Positions 20,445-33,100 of a stretch of DNA of 64,000 nucleotides are shown here, one piece after another. The stretch's first letter is position 1; every line of letters starts with the position of its first letter. Origin of the DNA: Polyporus tsugae (taxonomy: Eukaryota; Basidiomycota; Agaricomycetes; Polyporales; Polyporaceae); the NCBI GenBank assembly GCA_024305745.1, contig JAHRBS010000003.1, positions 2,294,001-2,358,000 of the forward strand, given 5' to 3'. The position numbers were made by a program, and so were the translations under genes. The notes beneath the pieces are model-generated. The model had not been told where the DNA came from and did not search any database. It worked only from the letters and a program-made list of their open reading frames with translations.

Positions 20445-23400
20445 ATGTCTGCCCCCACGATCTCTGCTGCTCAGGCTGTCGGTGAATACCTACAGTCTCC
20501 CGACGACCTCGCTAAGGTCGCGGTATTTCGAAAGAAACTCGAAAAAGAGAAGGCCTCCATCGACGCACGGCTCCGGAGCGGGGTGAAGGAGCAGCTGGAC
20601 GCGACGCGAGAGGGCCTGAGGAAGCTGTTCGGGACGCGGAACAACGTGCAGAGCATCAAGGACGAGATGGAGACCGTGGACAAGATGTGCGGCGACCCTG
20701 CGTACGCCGTCTCGACATTTGACCAGATCAGTAGAGTACGTGTCTTCCTCTCTCGGAAAAGCAAACAAAGCTCAGGACGCATGTATGCGTGCAGGTGTCC
20801 ATGGTGCACCGCAACTTCGAACAGACGGAGGAGATGGTGAACAACCTCCTCGAGATGAACTCCAACCTCGAAATGCTCGAGCAGATGCTCGTCGAAGACA
20901 GCAACGACATTATCGGACCCGCCCCCAACCTCCTCCGCATACACTTCCAGCTCAACCGTCTCGAAGCATTCCGTAATCAGACGATGCACCAAGCGAAGAA
21001 GTCCTCCAGCGATACCCGCAATACCCTCACCCGCTTCTTCGAACGGCTGACACACCTTATCGAAGCGTTCGACGATTACATTTTGGAACTGGCGAAGAGC
21101 GTCCTTCCCATTGTGCGAGCGGGAAACCCAGATGTCGTCGTCCGGCTAATGAAGGTTGTGGAGATGGAGGCTAGAGAGGATGAGAAGGTGCGTATATGCG
21201 CGTATCTGCTGCTTTTTTGAAGTGAAGACGGCCCTATGCACTTGGTCTCCTTGCCTCTGTTGCATGTAAACTCGTGTGAGAATGGTGGAAGTGGAATTTG
21301 TCCAGCACTCTGATGTTCTATGTTGCGCTCGGCTGAGTTCCACTTCCATTGCCCTCACTCTATCGCTGCGTACGACACGCCCCGTCTCACCACTATCATG
21401 ACTCGCGATGGACCCTATGGCCATTGATGGAGGTTCGGCGTCTTTTCCAGAACGCTCTACCATGGATAGCAGAACAGTGGTTCTGAGCTCAACAACCCAT
21501 CTTACTTTATCAAAGTCATTCACCGCGTAGTCGAAGACTGACTTCGGTAGTTGAACGTCAAAGGCCCGCTGGCCAGTAGGGGGATCAATCGTTCTGGATA
21601 GAAGAATTGAGTACTACTCGTGCTATCCGGGTGGTGAACGTTATGCTCAATCACTCGATCTCGCGCACCTATACCACCTGATAAGCATACCACATTTGTT
21701 GTGGGTTTGTTCAATAGAGCGGTACTAGTAAAGTTCTGGGACCTCGTACGGGTTTCGACCCTTCTCGTCATGACTCTCACTGTTGCCAGTACCCAAACAG
21801 ATTGAGATTAATGCTGACCGTCCCTTGTACAGGCAATTGCCATCAAGCTCGTTGTGAAGGCAGGGAAGATGGACGCCGCGTCCAAATTCAGGTCGATGCA
21901 GGCCAACGCCCGCGTGATCAAGCACTACCGCTCCAAGGTCATGAAGTGCATCACAGGTTCCATCCAAGCGAAGTTCGACGAAGTGTACACCGCGAACGAG
22001 CGCAACCCCGCCGGCTTCCTCGATGACCTCGTCTTCATCTACAAGGACCTTATCCGCATTGAAAGCGACGTCGTTCCATGTTTCCCTCCTTCATACGACA
22101 TCTGGTCCACATACGTGCGCGAATACCACAAAGCGCTCAACAACACCCTCAACCGCCTCGTCAAGTCCGAGCCCGAGGCTAGCGTGCTCCTCACGCTTCA
22201 CGCATGGATCAAGGAGTATAAGAAGAGCATGCGCGAACTCGAGATCGCCCCTGAGCTCCTCGAGCCACCGCTACTTGAGGGCAAGGAGCAGACGCTTATT
22301 GAGGACTACCTACAGCTCATCATCAGGAAGCTTGACGAGTGGTCCGGAAACCTCATGCGCACTGAGGTCGCCGCGTTCACCGCGCGCGAAGAGCCCCCTG
22401 AACTCAGTGCAGACGGGCTCTATACGACGTCGGGAACGGTCATCTTCCTCGACATGGTCAACCAGCAGGTCGACCTTGCCCTAGACTCGAACCAGGGCCT
22501 CGTCCTTGCCCGCGCGATCGAGGAGGTCAACCGCGTCATGCGGTCAACCCAAGACCGCTGGGTGAAGCTCGTCGACACCGAGTACAAGAAGCACACGGAG
22601 AAACCGGACGAGGTGCCGGGCGGGCTTGTTGACTACTGCATCGCGCTCGCGAACGACCAGATCAAGTCTGCCGACTTCACGGAGGCCCTGTCCGCGCGCA
22701 TCGAGCCGCTCGTGAGCGACAAGTACAAGGTGACGATCCACGACCGGCTCAACGACGCGCTCGACGGGTACCTCGACGTCGCGAAGAAGTGCACGCAGAC
22801 GCTGATCGGCATCATCTTCAATGACCTCAAGCCGGCGGTGAAGCAGCTGTTCGGACCGACGTGGTACGAGGGCACGCACGCGCAGATAATCGAGACGATG
22901 CGCGACTACATGTCCGACTACCAGGCGTATCTGAACGAGTCCCTCTTTGAGGTCCTCGTCGAGGATCTGCTCGACACCTACCTCGTCACGTACCTAACCG
23001 CGCTTGCGAACGGCCCGAAGCTGACCATGCCCGCGGCGATGGAGCGCATCCGGAAGGACATCGACGAGGCGTACCAGTTCTTCGGAACATACAAGAAGAT
23101 GAAGGACCTCGAGCCGCAGATGGAGGTCCTCGACCAGGTGCTGTCGATGCTGGAGGCGTCGAAGAGCTTAGCATTCCTCTCGTACTGGTCGTTCGCAAAG
23201 ATCCATGGCCCTTGCATACAGTTCGTGGAAGCGCTGATGAAAGCGCGAAGCGATCTGGATCGCTCGGCGGTGAGCGAGGTCATGGACAGCATCAAGCGGA
23301 AGGTGAAGGAGGAGAACCTTACAGATCGTAAGCCATCTTTACTTGATGCGGCGGTCAAATACATTAACACTGTCTGCTTACACAGCACCAGAACCGACCA

Positions 23401-23456
23401 TCATGAAGAAGATCGTCATCCAGGGTGCACTATCACGGTTCCTCGTGCGCACGTAG
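20445..23456 (+). CDS. SEC6: Sec6, exocyst complex subunit
   Basis: Exocyst subunit that tethers secretory vesicles to the plasma membrane and in yeast regulates the SNARE Sec9. Exon 1 gives MSAPTISAAQAVGEYLQSPD and a long coiled-coil region ending STFDQISR. Exon 2 continues VSMVHRNFEQTEEMVNNLLE through MKVVEMEAREDEK. After a 645-nt intron, exon 3 carries AIAIKLVVKAGKMDAASKF and the full Sec6 helical-bundle domain, including SDYQAYLNESLFEVLVEDLLD and FFGTYKKMKDLEPQMEVLDQV. A last intron after NLTD joins to PPEPTIMKKIVIQGALSRFL, the conserved end, with stop at 23454-23456. The total is near 750 residues, normal for the family. The final exon occurs inside a longer misleading open frame, but splicing gives the family C-terminus. 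The 3' end converges on QNS1, 173 bp away. Confidence 0.95.
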
Positions 23457-23629
23457 GACAAAACGGACGACTCCCCCCATTTATTCCACGACACCTGCAC
23501 ATCTTCGACATGTATCTATCTCTACACATCGACGCTTTCTTTGGCCGCTCTGTAACGTACACCACGCCTGTATTTCTACACACTCGCAATCGACGGACCG
23601 GGATAGAACACGGACTTTTAAGCGTATGG

Positions 23630-26600
23630 TTACAAAATGGAGATCTTGTCCTTGGCCTCAGCGGCCTTCATGGTGGACTTGTCCGGCCATCTTGCGGCGG
23701 CTTCGTCAATCTTCTTGAACTGCCAAGGGAAGCGCGAGGGGTACAAGAACGGTCGCAAGTCGAACCGGTTGTCATCGGGGCTATATTGCTCCTGCACAAC
23801 GTTGAGCGGCGGGCTACAGCGCGAAACTGCGAAATGCCAACTCACCGCGTGGTACGACGGCGTGAGAGTCGTCATTTTATGCCTGTTCCGCGCGTATTCG
23901 AAGAAGAAATGCTTAACCTTCTCTGCGACCTGCGGTGCGAATCGACAGTCAGCAAAGAGCGATTCAGCACGAGCTCCTAACCACTGCGAACCTGCAGGGG
24001 AGACAGCACCGAGCCCCACTCGTGCACGAGCTTCGTGAACATGCTCCACGGGCCGCACTTCTCGACCTTGCGCAGCCGTCCGAAGACGGAGAGCTCGTCA
24101 TACGTCATGCCCATATCGGCCTCGTCCGCCTGGACGTAGTCCTCTGTGATCGGCTCGAGTTCGGCGGTAGGCACGGCTTCCAGGAATCTGCGGCCGCATC
24201 AGCTGAGACGCCAAAGCGATTCAAGGGCACACGCACTCGCTTAAGACGGGGAGCTCGAACGCGTCCCGCGCGTATGCGATAAACTTCTTGAGGTCCGTCT
24301 TACTGATCGCGCCGATGGGGTTGACGTCCGCTGCGGGCCTGGTCAGCTTTCTCAATGGAAGCTTAGAACGAGCAAGGCACTTACCGGACGAGCAGTCGTA
24401 CTTGGTGAAGTAACCTCGTAGACTATATGCGCGCATTCGTTAGGATTCGCTGACTAGGAGGGGAAGATGTCGCTTTCTACCTCTCATCCACGTTCGCGCT
24501 TCCCAGCACGAGCAGTCCCCCCTGCCGGCCCCTCACCCACGGCATCAGCTGAGCAAACAAGTATGTGACGACCATCCTCAGCCGTGCCTGGATGTTCTGC
24601 AGCGCGAGGTTCTCTGCGCCTGAGCCTCCGTGCGCCTTGAATCGTGGCTTCGCGCCTGTGACGAACACGAACAGGTCGCGCACCGCGCTCACGACCGTGT
24701 CCATGTTCAGGTCGGTGTGGTACGCGCCGATCGCGTGCGCGAGGTCCTTGGCGCGCTGGCGCGTCTCGGGCGACGAGTTCTCGGTGCCCATGTAGCACGT
24801 GTGGAAGATCCGGTTCGCGAACTCGCGCGCGTCGGTCGGCGAGTAGCTCGAATCGGGGGCTTCGCCCGCGATGCGGCGCGCGTCCGCGATAACGTACTCA
24901 TCTGTAGACCGTGGTTCATGAGTGCGAGGAGACGTAAGATCACAAGATGAAGATGACCGAGCACGAACCACCGTTCCGCGCGGCCGAGGCGACGAGGCGG
25001 CACATCGAGTAGACGATGACGGATGTCGCGCAGCTGTCGATGCCACCACTGAGGGGGATGAAGTACCCCTGAGTTCTGGAACGGCGCAGGTAGTCCCACA
25101 GCCAGCACGCGGGACCCAGCCTGAGGAAGACTCGTCAGCGCCACAAGCCCGGGTACCGGAACACGCAGTGAATCTGAACCGCGACTAACGCGATCTCTTC
25201 CTCGGGTTTGTGGTAGCGCACTTCAGCGTGCGGGGCGATGAAGAGCTCGCTGAAGTCTGTGATCTCGTCGCCCTTTGCCCCGGACAGGGCGAAGTCGACC
25301 TCGATGCGGTGGTACCGCTCGGCGGCGGCGGCCTGGTTGCTGCGGCTGCTGGTCGCGCGGTGCGAGCGCACGTCTTCGAGGTCGACCGTCGCGGTGACGA
25401 CCTCGACGTCTTGGAGAGAGAACTGTGTGCCTTGGGCGACCACGCGGCCGTTCACGACGATCATGGCGCAACCGTCGTAGTAGAGGCGATCGCCGTCGCA
25501 GCCTTGCTGGTTCGCGTAGAGGTATATGCCTCCTAGCTGCAGGGGTACATGTCACCACAGCTGAGGAATGTAGCACTTTGGACAGATTTACCTTCATCGT
25601 AGCTTCCTTCATGAGCTCGATGCGGCGATAGAGCTTACGAAGCTCGTGGTGGCTGCCACTCGAGTTCGTGAAGATCTCCACGCCATCCAGGCCCATGAGG
25701 ATGTGGGGACTGCATGAGATCAGATCTTGTGGGCATTCCGCACTCAAGTGCATATTTACCTGGCTGGGGTGAATAGTTCCTCGCAAAGCTCGACACCGAT
25801 GCAAGTGTCGATCGTGCTGACGACGGCGTCGCCGAAAGGCACCTTGGTCTACGATGATTTCCTTCATAAGTGTCCGTTCTATACCCATCGAGAACCGTAC
25901 ATACCTGACCGGTGACGGCATGGATGATCCGGGGGAGATAATGGTCTTCAACCTGGCGGTGCTTCATCCAAGGCGTGAACCACCGAAGCTCCCTGTAGTT
26001 GCCGTCGTTCGCCATCCACATCTTCGGGCGAATGAGGAGGATCTGTCCATCGTGAATGATAATGCGGCAGTTGTAGAAGACGTTTTTGTGCATGACAGGC
26101 CTAGCGATAGTCCTTGTCAATAAGGCCCGCGCAGCGTGGACGAGTCAAGGAAGCACACTGACATTCCGATGTCGCACACGATGCCCTTTGCCTCTTCTGA
26201 TTTGAGAATCTCGGCTAAGACCTCCCATGAGTGCAAGCAGGTGTCACCTGGAAGATAGATGTGTTAAGGATGTATGACATTCACAAAGGTATTCTCTGGG
26301 AAATACCTTCGAGGAAGTGGTCCATGCAACCATACCCGCTAAAGAGACCCCATTCAGATCTTGGCGTGTGCGCGAAGGTCGTGAATCAAAGCGTACGTTA
26401 TCTCTAGCTCAGGGCCGACACGAAGCGTAGCTCCTTTCTGTTTTGCTATTCTAAGACTTTCTAAGATGCGTTGAAGGTTTCCCTGCGGCAGCGACATTAG
26501 TTAGCCTATGCACTTTTACTACCTGAGATCGACTGATGCTCACCTCAAAGTCTAGGGCCCATTGGTTAAGCGAACTGGGGACATGGGACGTGAGTGAGAC

Positions 26601-26723
26601 TGAGTATGTGGTTGATCCAGTACAACACACACCAACTAGCGGATGATGTCAGTGGGTATATAGGCGTTCGGAAGTAAAGGAAGCTTGTAGGCCTTACGTT
26701 GCGACGGTGATGAGGTGGCCCAT
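23630..26723 (-). CDS. QNS1: Glutamine-dependent NAD+ synthetase
   Basis: Makes NAD+ from deamido-NAD+ with glutamine as nitrogen donor and ATP. The start (ATG 26723, MGHLITVAT) is split from [10 protein letters not shown] by a short intron; exons then give [20 protein letters not shown] and RVGPELEI. The nitrilase-like glutaminase domain shows its triad: Glu in GPELEI, Lys in [14 protein letters not shown] and Cys in [11 protein letters not shown]. The C-terminal synthetase domain has the ATP pyrophosphatase P-loop [20 protein letters not shown], then [47 protein letters not shown] and the end [20 protein letters not shown]. Many introns, more than ten by reading. The usual Cys in the yeast start MSHLITLATC is absent at the first splice junction, but that residue is not catalytic. 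Confidence 0.94.
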
Positions 26724-27144
26724 CCTGCTGTTGCTCAATCGATCGGCTGGGATGGTTGGGGGACCTGCGAGACCTCCGCTTACCTCGATGTGGGCGATGA
26801 TGGGCGCGATGTTCACGATTATTGCAGAGGATAACTCCTTCGACGCCCGCAATGTCATACACATGACGTCATCACGAGTCGACCATCATGCATTGGGTCG
26901 ATGACGTGAGCTGTGTGTCTACTACATTCCTAAGTCTATATCGTATCGTGAGCAAGTATTCGTGCAACAACAAGGACAATGCAAAGCGCGCAGAGAGGAA
27001 TCGTGAGCATGCGAGGACATTATACTGCTACAAGTGCGAACGCGGATGTCTCCGCGTGTTCTAGTTTTTGTTCGAACGAATCAAGGGGAGGCGTACGAGG
27101 GAGGACCTGCAGGTAATCAGTCAGTGTGTGAGCGCGCTGCAGCA
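26724..27144. other. Intergenic: QNS1 promoter and ACC1 3' flank
   Basis: Both neighbours are on the minus strand, so this holds the ACC1 3' UTR and the QNS1 promoter. No other gene seen. Confidence 0.5.
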
Positions 27145-30100
27145 TCAAGGCTGCTCACCAGGGGAGCGGTTCGAGTTTTGCAGAGCATTGATCAGTGCCA
27201 ACTTCTCCTCGTCACCGAGGTTGTCGAGGACGCGGACGAGGCCATCGACGGTCGCCTTCTTGTCCACGCTGGCCAACTCCAGCATCCGGCGAGCGAGGTA
27301 GTCAGCCTTCAGCTGAGCAAGCGTGTTCGTCAAGTCGAGCTTCTCGAGGGCTTCCGCAATCGCGCGAGGCTCGCTTTCGTCCTCGATTCCACCAATCGAC
27401 TCCAACAAATTCTCCCGGTATTCGTATGTTGACTCAGGGCTCGCCTCCGCAAGTTGCGCCATGGCAGCCGAACGCGCGACCTTGGCACGAACAGCCCAGT
27501 AGAAGCGTCTCCGCGCGTCCTTCCAAGTCATCGGCTTCGCACAACCCTTCGCCTCCATTCGACCAGTACGGCTGGAAGATAATGGTCAGGTCCAAATCGT
27601 TCCCGGGGTTCGATAAACACTCACTCGTGGAGATCAGCATAAAGCAGTGCGATCTGCTTGTATGTCGGCTGCAGATGTGTCTCGCGCTTGGCAAGAGCGT
27701 CCGTCGCAGCAGCCTGCTCTTCAGCAGTCTTCGATGGATCAACGCTGACCTTCTTGAGGCTTGCGTACGAAGCGTCGAGGCGCTCCATGAGCTTCAAGAT
27801 CTTGTCGCGCCGCATCTTGATCTCGACGATACCCTCGGGTTCAAGGATACCCGCACGAGCTTCGACGTCTGCGTACATCTCCATCTGCGCCGAGTTGATC
27901 GAGGGGTCAAGCACGACCCACGCACCGCCACGGAGCTCGCCGTGAGGAACGATGTAGACAAACACAGGCTGCTTGTAGCTGGAAAGACCGTCGACTATCT
28001 TGGAACCTTGCTTCAAGATCTCGTCGTACATGTCCTGCTGGCCACCGGAGAACCCACGCCAGTTCGCAAAGATGATGAGAGGGAGGCCCTCGCGGTTGAA
28101 GTCGAAGATCGCCTGCGCCGTCTTGTACGCCGAGTTGGGGTACCACACCTGAGCAGCCTCCATGATGCGCTGCTCGAACGATGACGGGTTGGCAGGGTCG
28201 GCGGGAACGATACGCTCAACTGTCCTAGTCTCGACAGCGATGACACCCATGGGGATACCACCGAGGCGTGCGCGACCGACGACGACCGTCTGAGCCCATC
28301 CACTGAGCGTCTCCTGGAAGGAGCCACGATCGAAAAAGCCGGAAAGCCAGTCGTTAGTGGTCTCATCCTGCTTGCCCGCGATGAACCAGCGCGGGTCGTA
28401 CGGGCCCTTGGGCGGGGCGTAGCTGATATCCCGGTCCCAAGGATCGGTAGATTCGAGGATGGGGAGAGGAGCATTCTTGGATTTGGGAACGTACGACAAC
28501 CACTCGAGGATGTGTGTAGCGCCCTCCAGGTCACTGCTAGCAGTCAGGTGCGAGACACCATTCTTGTGCATGATCTGGGTGCCACCAAGCTGGAGGTTGG
28601 ATGTGTAGACCTCGCGACCAAGCACCTTGTTGAGCGCGGGAGCACCGGTGAGGATGATCGGCTGGCCTTCAACCTGAACGGCACGTTCGCCAAGACGCAC
28701 CAGGTAGGCACCGATACCGACAGAACGAGCGGTGACGAGGGTGATAGTGAAGATGTCGTCGTAGGCGCGAGAAGTCTCGCCAGCGATGAGACCGGAGCCC
28801 TTCAAGCACTCGACACCGAGACCGTCCTGCAAGCCTATAATGTCGGTGATCTTGTGGCGGCGCTCGCCGTTCTCCTCGATGTCGACGGTACGGATCGCCG
28901 CGGCAGCATTCTCCTGGACCTTGAGGAAGTTCTCGTGGGTCAGGTAGATGTACTCGATCCCCTTCTCAGGATGTTCCGGATCATTCCAAGCGACGGAGAA
29001 GAGGTTCATGACTTCCTCGGCGAGACCGATGCGAGCACCAGAGTTGGCGGAGAGGTAGATACGGGGTAGACCCTGGTCACGAGCGTACTGCGAGCAGAGG
29101 TAGAAGAATTGGTCCTCGTCTGGGCCGAACGAACCGATCTTGTACGTGATGTCGTTGGCGATGATAACTGCACGGCGACCATCCGGGTACTCAGGAGTGC
29201 GGAGCGTGAACACCCAGCCGACCATGCCAACAGCGTTGTTGCCGGAAGCCCTGTCGACCTCCTGGAGGTGATCGTGTTCGTCGAGAATGAGCTCCTTCGA
29301 CTCGAAAATCTTCTTGGGCAGGCTCAGGCTCGGGTTGATGACGCGAGCCTTCGTCCAGACGTTGCTGAGCGCCTTGGAGAAGAGGTCGGGGAAGTCGTAT
29401 ACGTAGGTAGTGCCGATGAGGTGAGCTTGGTAACGCTTCGGCTGTAGAGACTCCTTCGTAGGATATGCCTGATGGACAGGCTGCAAGTGAAGAGGTCCCT
29501 TTTCGCCGATAGACTTCAGGATGGTGGTGCCCTTGTCGGTAGTTATCTCCTGGTAACCGTGGTAGTTGACGATGAAACCGGAGACGTTCTCGATGACGCA
29601 GCGAATGGGTGTGACGTTGCCCTCCTGGTCCTCGAGGACGATGCGGATTTCGGAGCCAGTGACATGAAGGCGCCAGAGCCTCTTGCCATGACGCTCGATG
29701 AAGCCGGAGATGGCCTCAAGAACGTCGTCATACGTGACGGGGAGGTTATAGATGAAGTTCATGAAGATGTGGTTGCAGTCAGCGTTGCGGTGCTGGACGG
29801 ATACAACCTCGAGAGCGTCCAAGATAGTGGTCACGAGGCGGTCGGTCTCGGAGATGAGGTACTGGGCAGTATTCATGCTTCCCCGGATACGGCCGGGACG
29901 CACCAACGCACGGATGAAGAAGCGGTTGTCCAGCTGGTTCTCCCGGGCAACGCCGTGGTAGAAGTGGAGCTGCTTGCTCTCAGTGAAGCAAGGCTTGAGG
30001 TTGTAGTTCGACAAACGGCTGAGCTCGAGCTGGAACGCAAGGGCGGGCTCAATGTGACGAATTGACTGTTCTTCCTGCCAAGAGCCACCCATCTCGCGGA

Positions 30101-33100
30101 GCGTGTAGTAGATAGGGTACTGGCCAGGACGGCAGATGAGAGTCGAGATACGCCGAACACCGCGCTTACTGAGAACCTCGCGGTGGCTGTTGACTAGCTC
30201 GACGATCTTCTCGTACCAAGCATCCTCAGACATGTCGTCGGCGTCGTTGAAGATACGGAGCGCCATGTTCAGGACGTTGGGAGGCTGGTTGTTGACACCG
30301 TAGCGCTGCTGGTACTCCTGTGCGTCGAAGTTAGGAAGCACGGCAGCGACCTTGTCGAAGCCATGCTTGAGGGCATTGAGGTTCGGGAAGGACGCAATTG
30401 CCCCGGTACGAAGAGGCTGCTTCTGGTGCGTGTTGATCATGTACGTCAAATCGCTGACTGACGCTTGCCTGCGAGGTAATTCACTGCTCGACAGTGATCA
30501 GTTAGCATGAAACCGAGCACAGAGTAATAGGCTACCCACTCTCGTGCGAGGCGAGGTGTCGACGGCGGCGAGTGCGACTGACCAAGGTTGAAGCGCCAAG
30601 TGATGACAGTTGGCGCGTCACCGTCGTCCGCGCCATCGCCCTCCTCGTAATCAACCGATAGCAAGGTATATGCCTTGTAGGCACGCCTGACGTAGACCTC
30701 AAGTGCGGCTATTTCCTGGTCAGAACCACACTCGAAAGTCACGGGTGGCGAACCTACCATGGATAATCTCCTGTTCGTTGTAGTTCCAGAACGTGGGCAG
30801 GACGTCGTACACAGTGTACCGCGAATCGATGAGCTCCCGCAAAACGTCCATGGACGGGGTTCTGACAACGGAACCGGACTGGCCATAGTAGCTGTTAGTG
30901 ACCGAAGCCTTGAGGATACCCTCCATCTGAGACCGACGCTCCTCGTACGAGGGCATCTGGCACGAGATGAGCACCTCGCGCGCTTTCAGTGAGACCTGAG
31001 TGGAAGACCTAGCGTAGAAGCATAAATACGGGAAGTGCATGGCCAGATAACAGCCGAAGAGGGACATACCTAGCCTCGAGCGCTGCGAGACCCTGAAGGA
31101 CCTGGTATAGGCGAGTGTTGGGGTCGGTCACAGTCAAGCCACTGTTCTTGACATGCTCGAGGACAGCCATGGCCAAACGGCCCTTCCTCTGCGCCATGAT
31201 GTGGCTGAGGACGAGAGCGACGACCTTGTCGAGATCGTCCTTGTTCTGTTCACGAAGCGTCAGAACGCGCGCCTCGATGCTACCACCGAAGAGTTTCTCG
31301 GTCTCCTCGTAGCGAGCGAGCAGACCCGTGATGACGTCGGTCTCGTGGGCCTTCAGACCAGACTGGTAACGCTCTACAGCACCAAGGAGCGTCGCAAATT
31401 GAGTGCGGATCATCGTCCGGTCCTGAGCACGGACGTTATCCTCCAAGTAGTGGTCGATGAGCTTCTTAACACGGTGCGCTGGGAATTCAGAGCCTTCGCC
31501 CTTGCTCTTCGCGAGATCGATAGCAGCGCGGACACTCTCCTCAAGCTTCGCAGGCATGCGACCAGAAAGAGTTGACAGGATGGCAGTGACCTCGGAAAAC
31601 GGTAGCTCAGGGTTGTGGAGGACGTCGATGAGATCTTTGAGCGACGACGCCATGATCGCCTGATTGTCGTAACCGTCCAGGATATTGTTGAGGACGTCGA
31701 GGTACGAGTTCATGCGCTGGTAAGACTTGTTGCCAATGACACTGGGCGTGCCCATGGCAGGGAGCAGCCCCTCAAAGGGCTTAGCGTGCTTGACGCGCGC
31801 GGGGTCGTCGAGGGTAAGGATACCAAGGATATCACCGGGTTCGAGACTGACGCCGGGCTGCTTGACGAACTGGACAATGCCGTCCTCGGCAGCGACGAGA
31901 GGCATGTACATCTTCATAACCTATGGAAGGAAATCAGTAAGAATCGTCCTCGAGAAGACAATTGTATCACGTACCTCAATCTCAGCGTACTGCTCGCCAG
32001 CGTTGATGTGATCACCGCTCTCCACAAGGAAACGGACGAGCTTGCCGGGACTGGGGCTCCGCAACTGCGTAGGGTCGTTCTCCTGCTCGATCGAGCACGT
32101 CTTGGCGTCGATCATCAGACGCAACGCGCCGACTTCCTCTCTCCAGTAGACAGAATGGCTCTTGCCGTCAAGCAGAACCAACAGGCCGCCATCAGCCAAT
32201 CCACGCGCGCCGACCAGCGTCCGTCCGCCGTTCAGGTACAGCGTCCAGAGCATCGGAGAGGAACGCGTAGCAGTGAAGGAGTAGCGTACGTTGTCGTAGA
32301 TGAAGTCGATTCCAAAAACGGTCTTGAGAACGTCCCGTGAGGGCACCTGACCCTTGTCGAGGATGCGCTTGTACTCGCTCCAGGAGGCCTCCCCCGCGAT
32401 AAAGGCCTTAGTTACGGCACCACAGATGACCGCGAGGGTGGAATCGGGCCGCTCGGCCGTGAGCTTGTCGCTGATGAGAGAGTCGAGCCAGCCAGTCGTA
32501 ATCGTATTCTCCTCGAAGGCCTGGAGCTCAAGAAGCTTGATGAGATACTCAACGGTTGTACGGAAGTCACCCCGAATGCTGAGCTCCTTCAACGCAACGA
32601 CCATGTTCTTGCGTGACTCCGCACGGTCTTCGCCATACGCGAAAACATGACCGAACTGCGAGTCCGCGAACTCGTGCAGACCACCAGCGCTACTGACCGA
32701 GAAGTAACCCCAGACGTTGGTACTCGAACGGAAATTGAGTTCCTGGAGCGAACCAGACGAGGGCTTGAAACCGGCGTCGGGGTTCTCCGCTGTGATACGA
32801 ACGGCAATGACGTGGCCCTTGGGACGAGGCTTCCGCTGGAGCGTGCTGGCCTCGGGGTCAACCATGTCGAAGTCGATCTCGGAGGTACCGTTGTGTTCAA
32901 CACCATACAGCTGACGAATGTGACGAATGCGGTGGAGAGGAATACCCATGGCAACCTGCAGCTGAGCAGCGGGAAGGTTGACACCGGAGACCATTTCGGT
33001 CGTCGGGTGCTCGACCTGAAGACGAGGATTAAGCTCGAGGAAGTGGAACACATTTTCGGCGTGGCTGTAGAGATCTATGCGCGATGTCAGCACCCTGATC

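Noticed and set aside
23457..23980. Continuation of the long open frame after the SEC6 C-terminus
   Set aside because: Splicing after NLTD gives the family C-terminus and a stop at 23456; the unspliced extension runs into antisense QNS1.
28512..30065. Long plus-strand frames within ACC1
   Set aside because: Antisense to the carboxyltransferase domain; no independent features.
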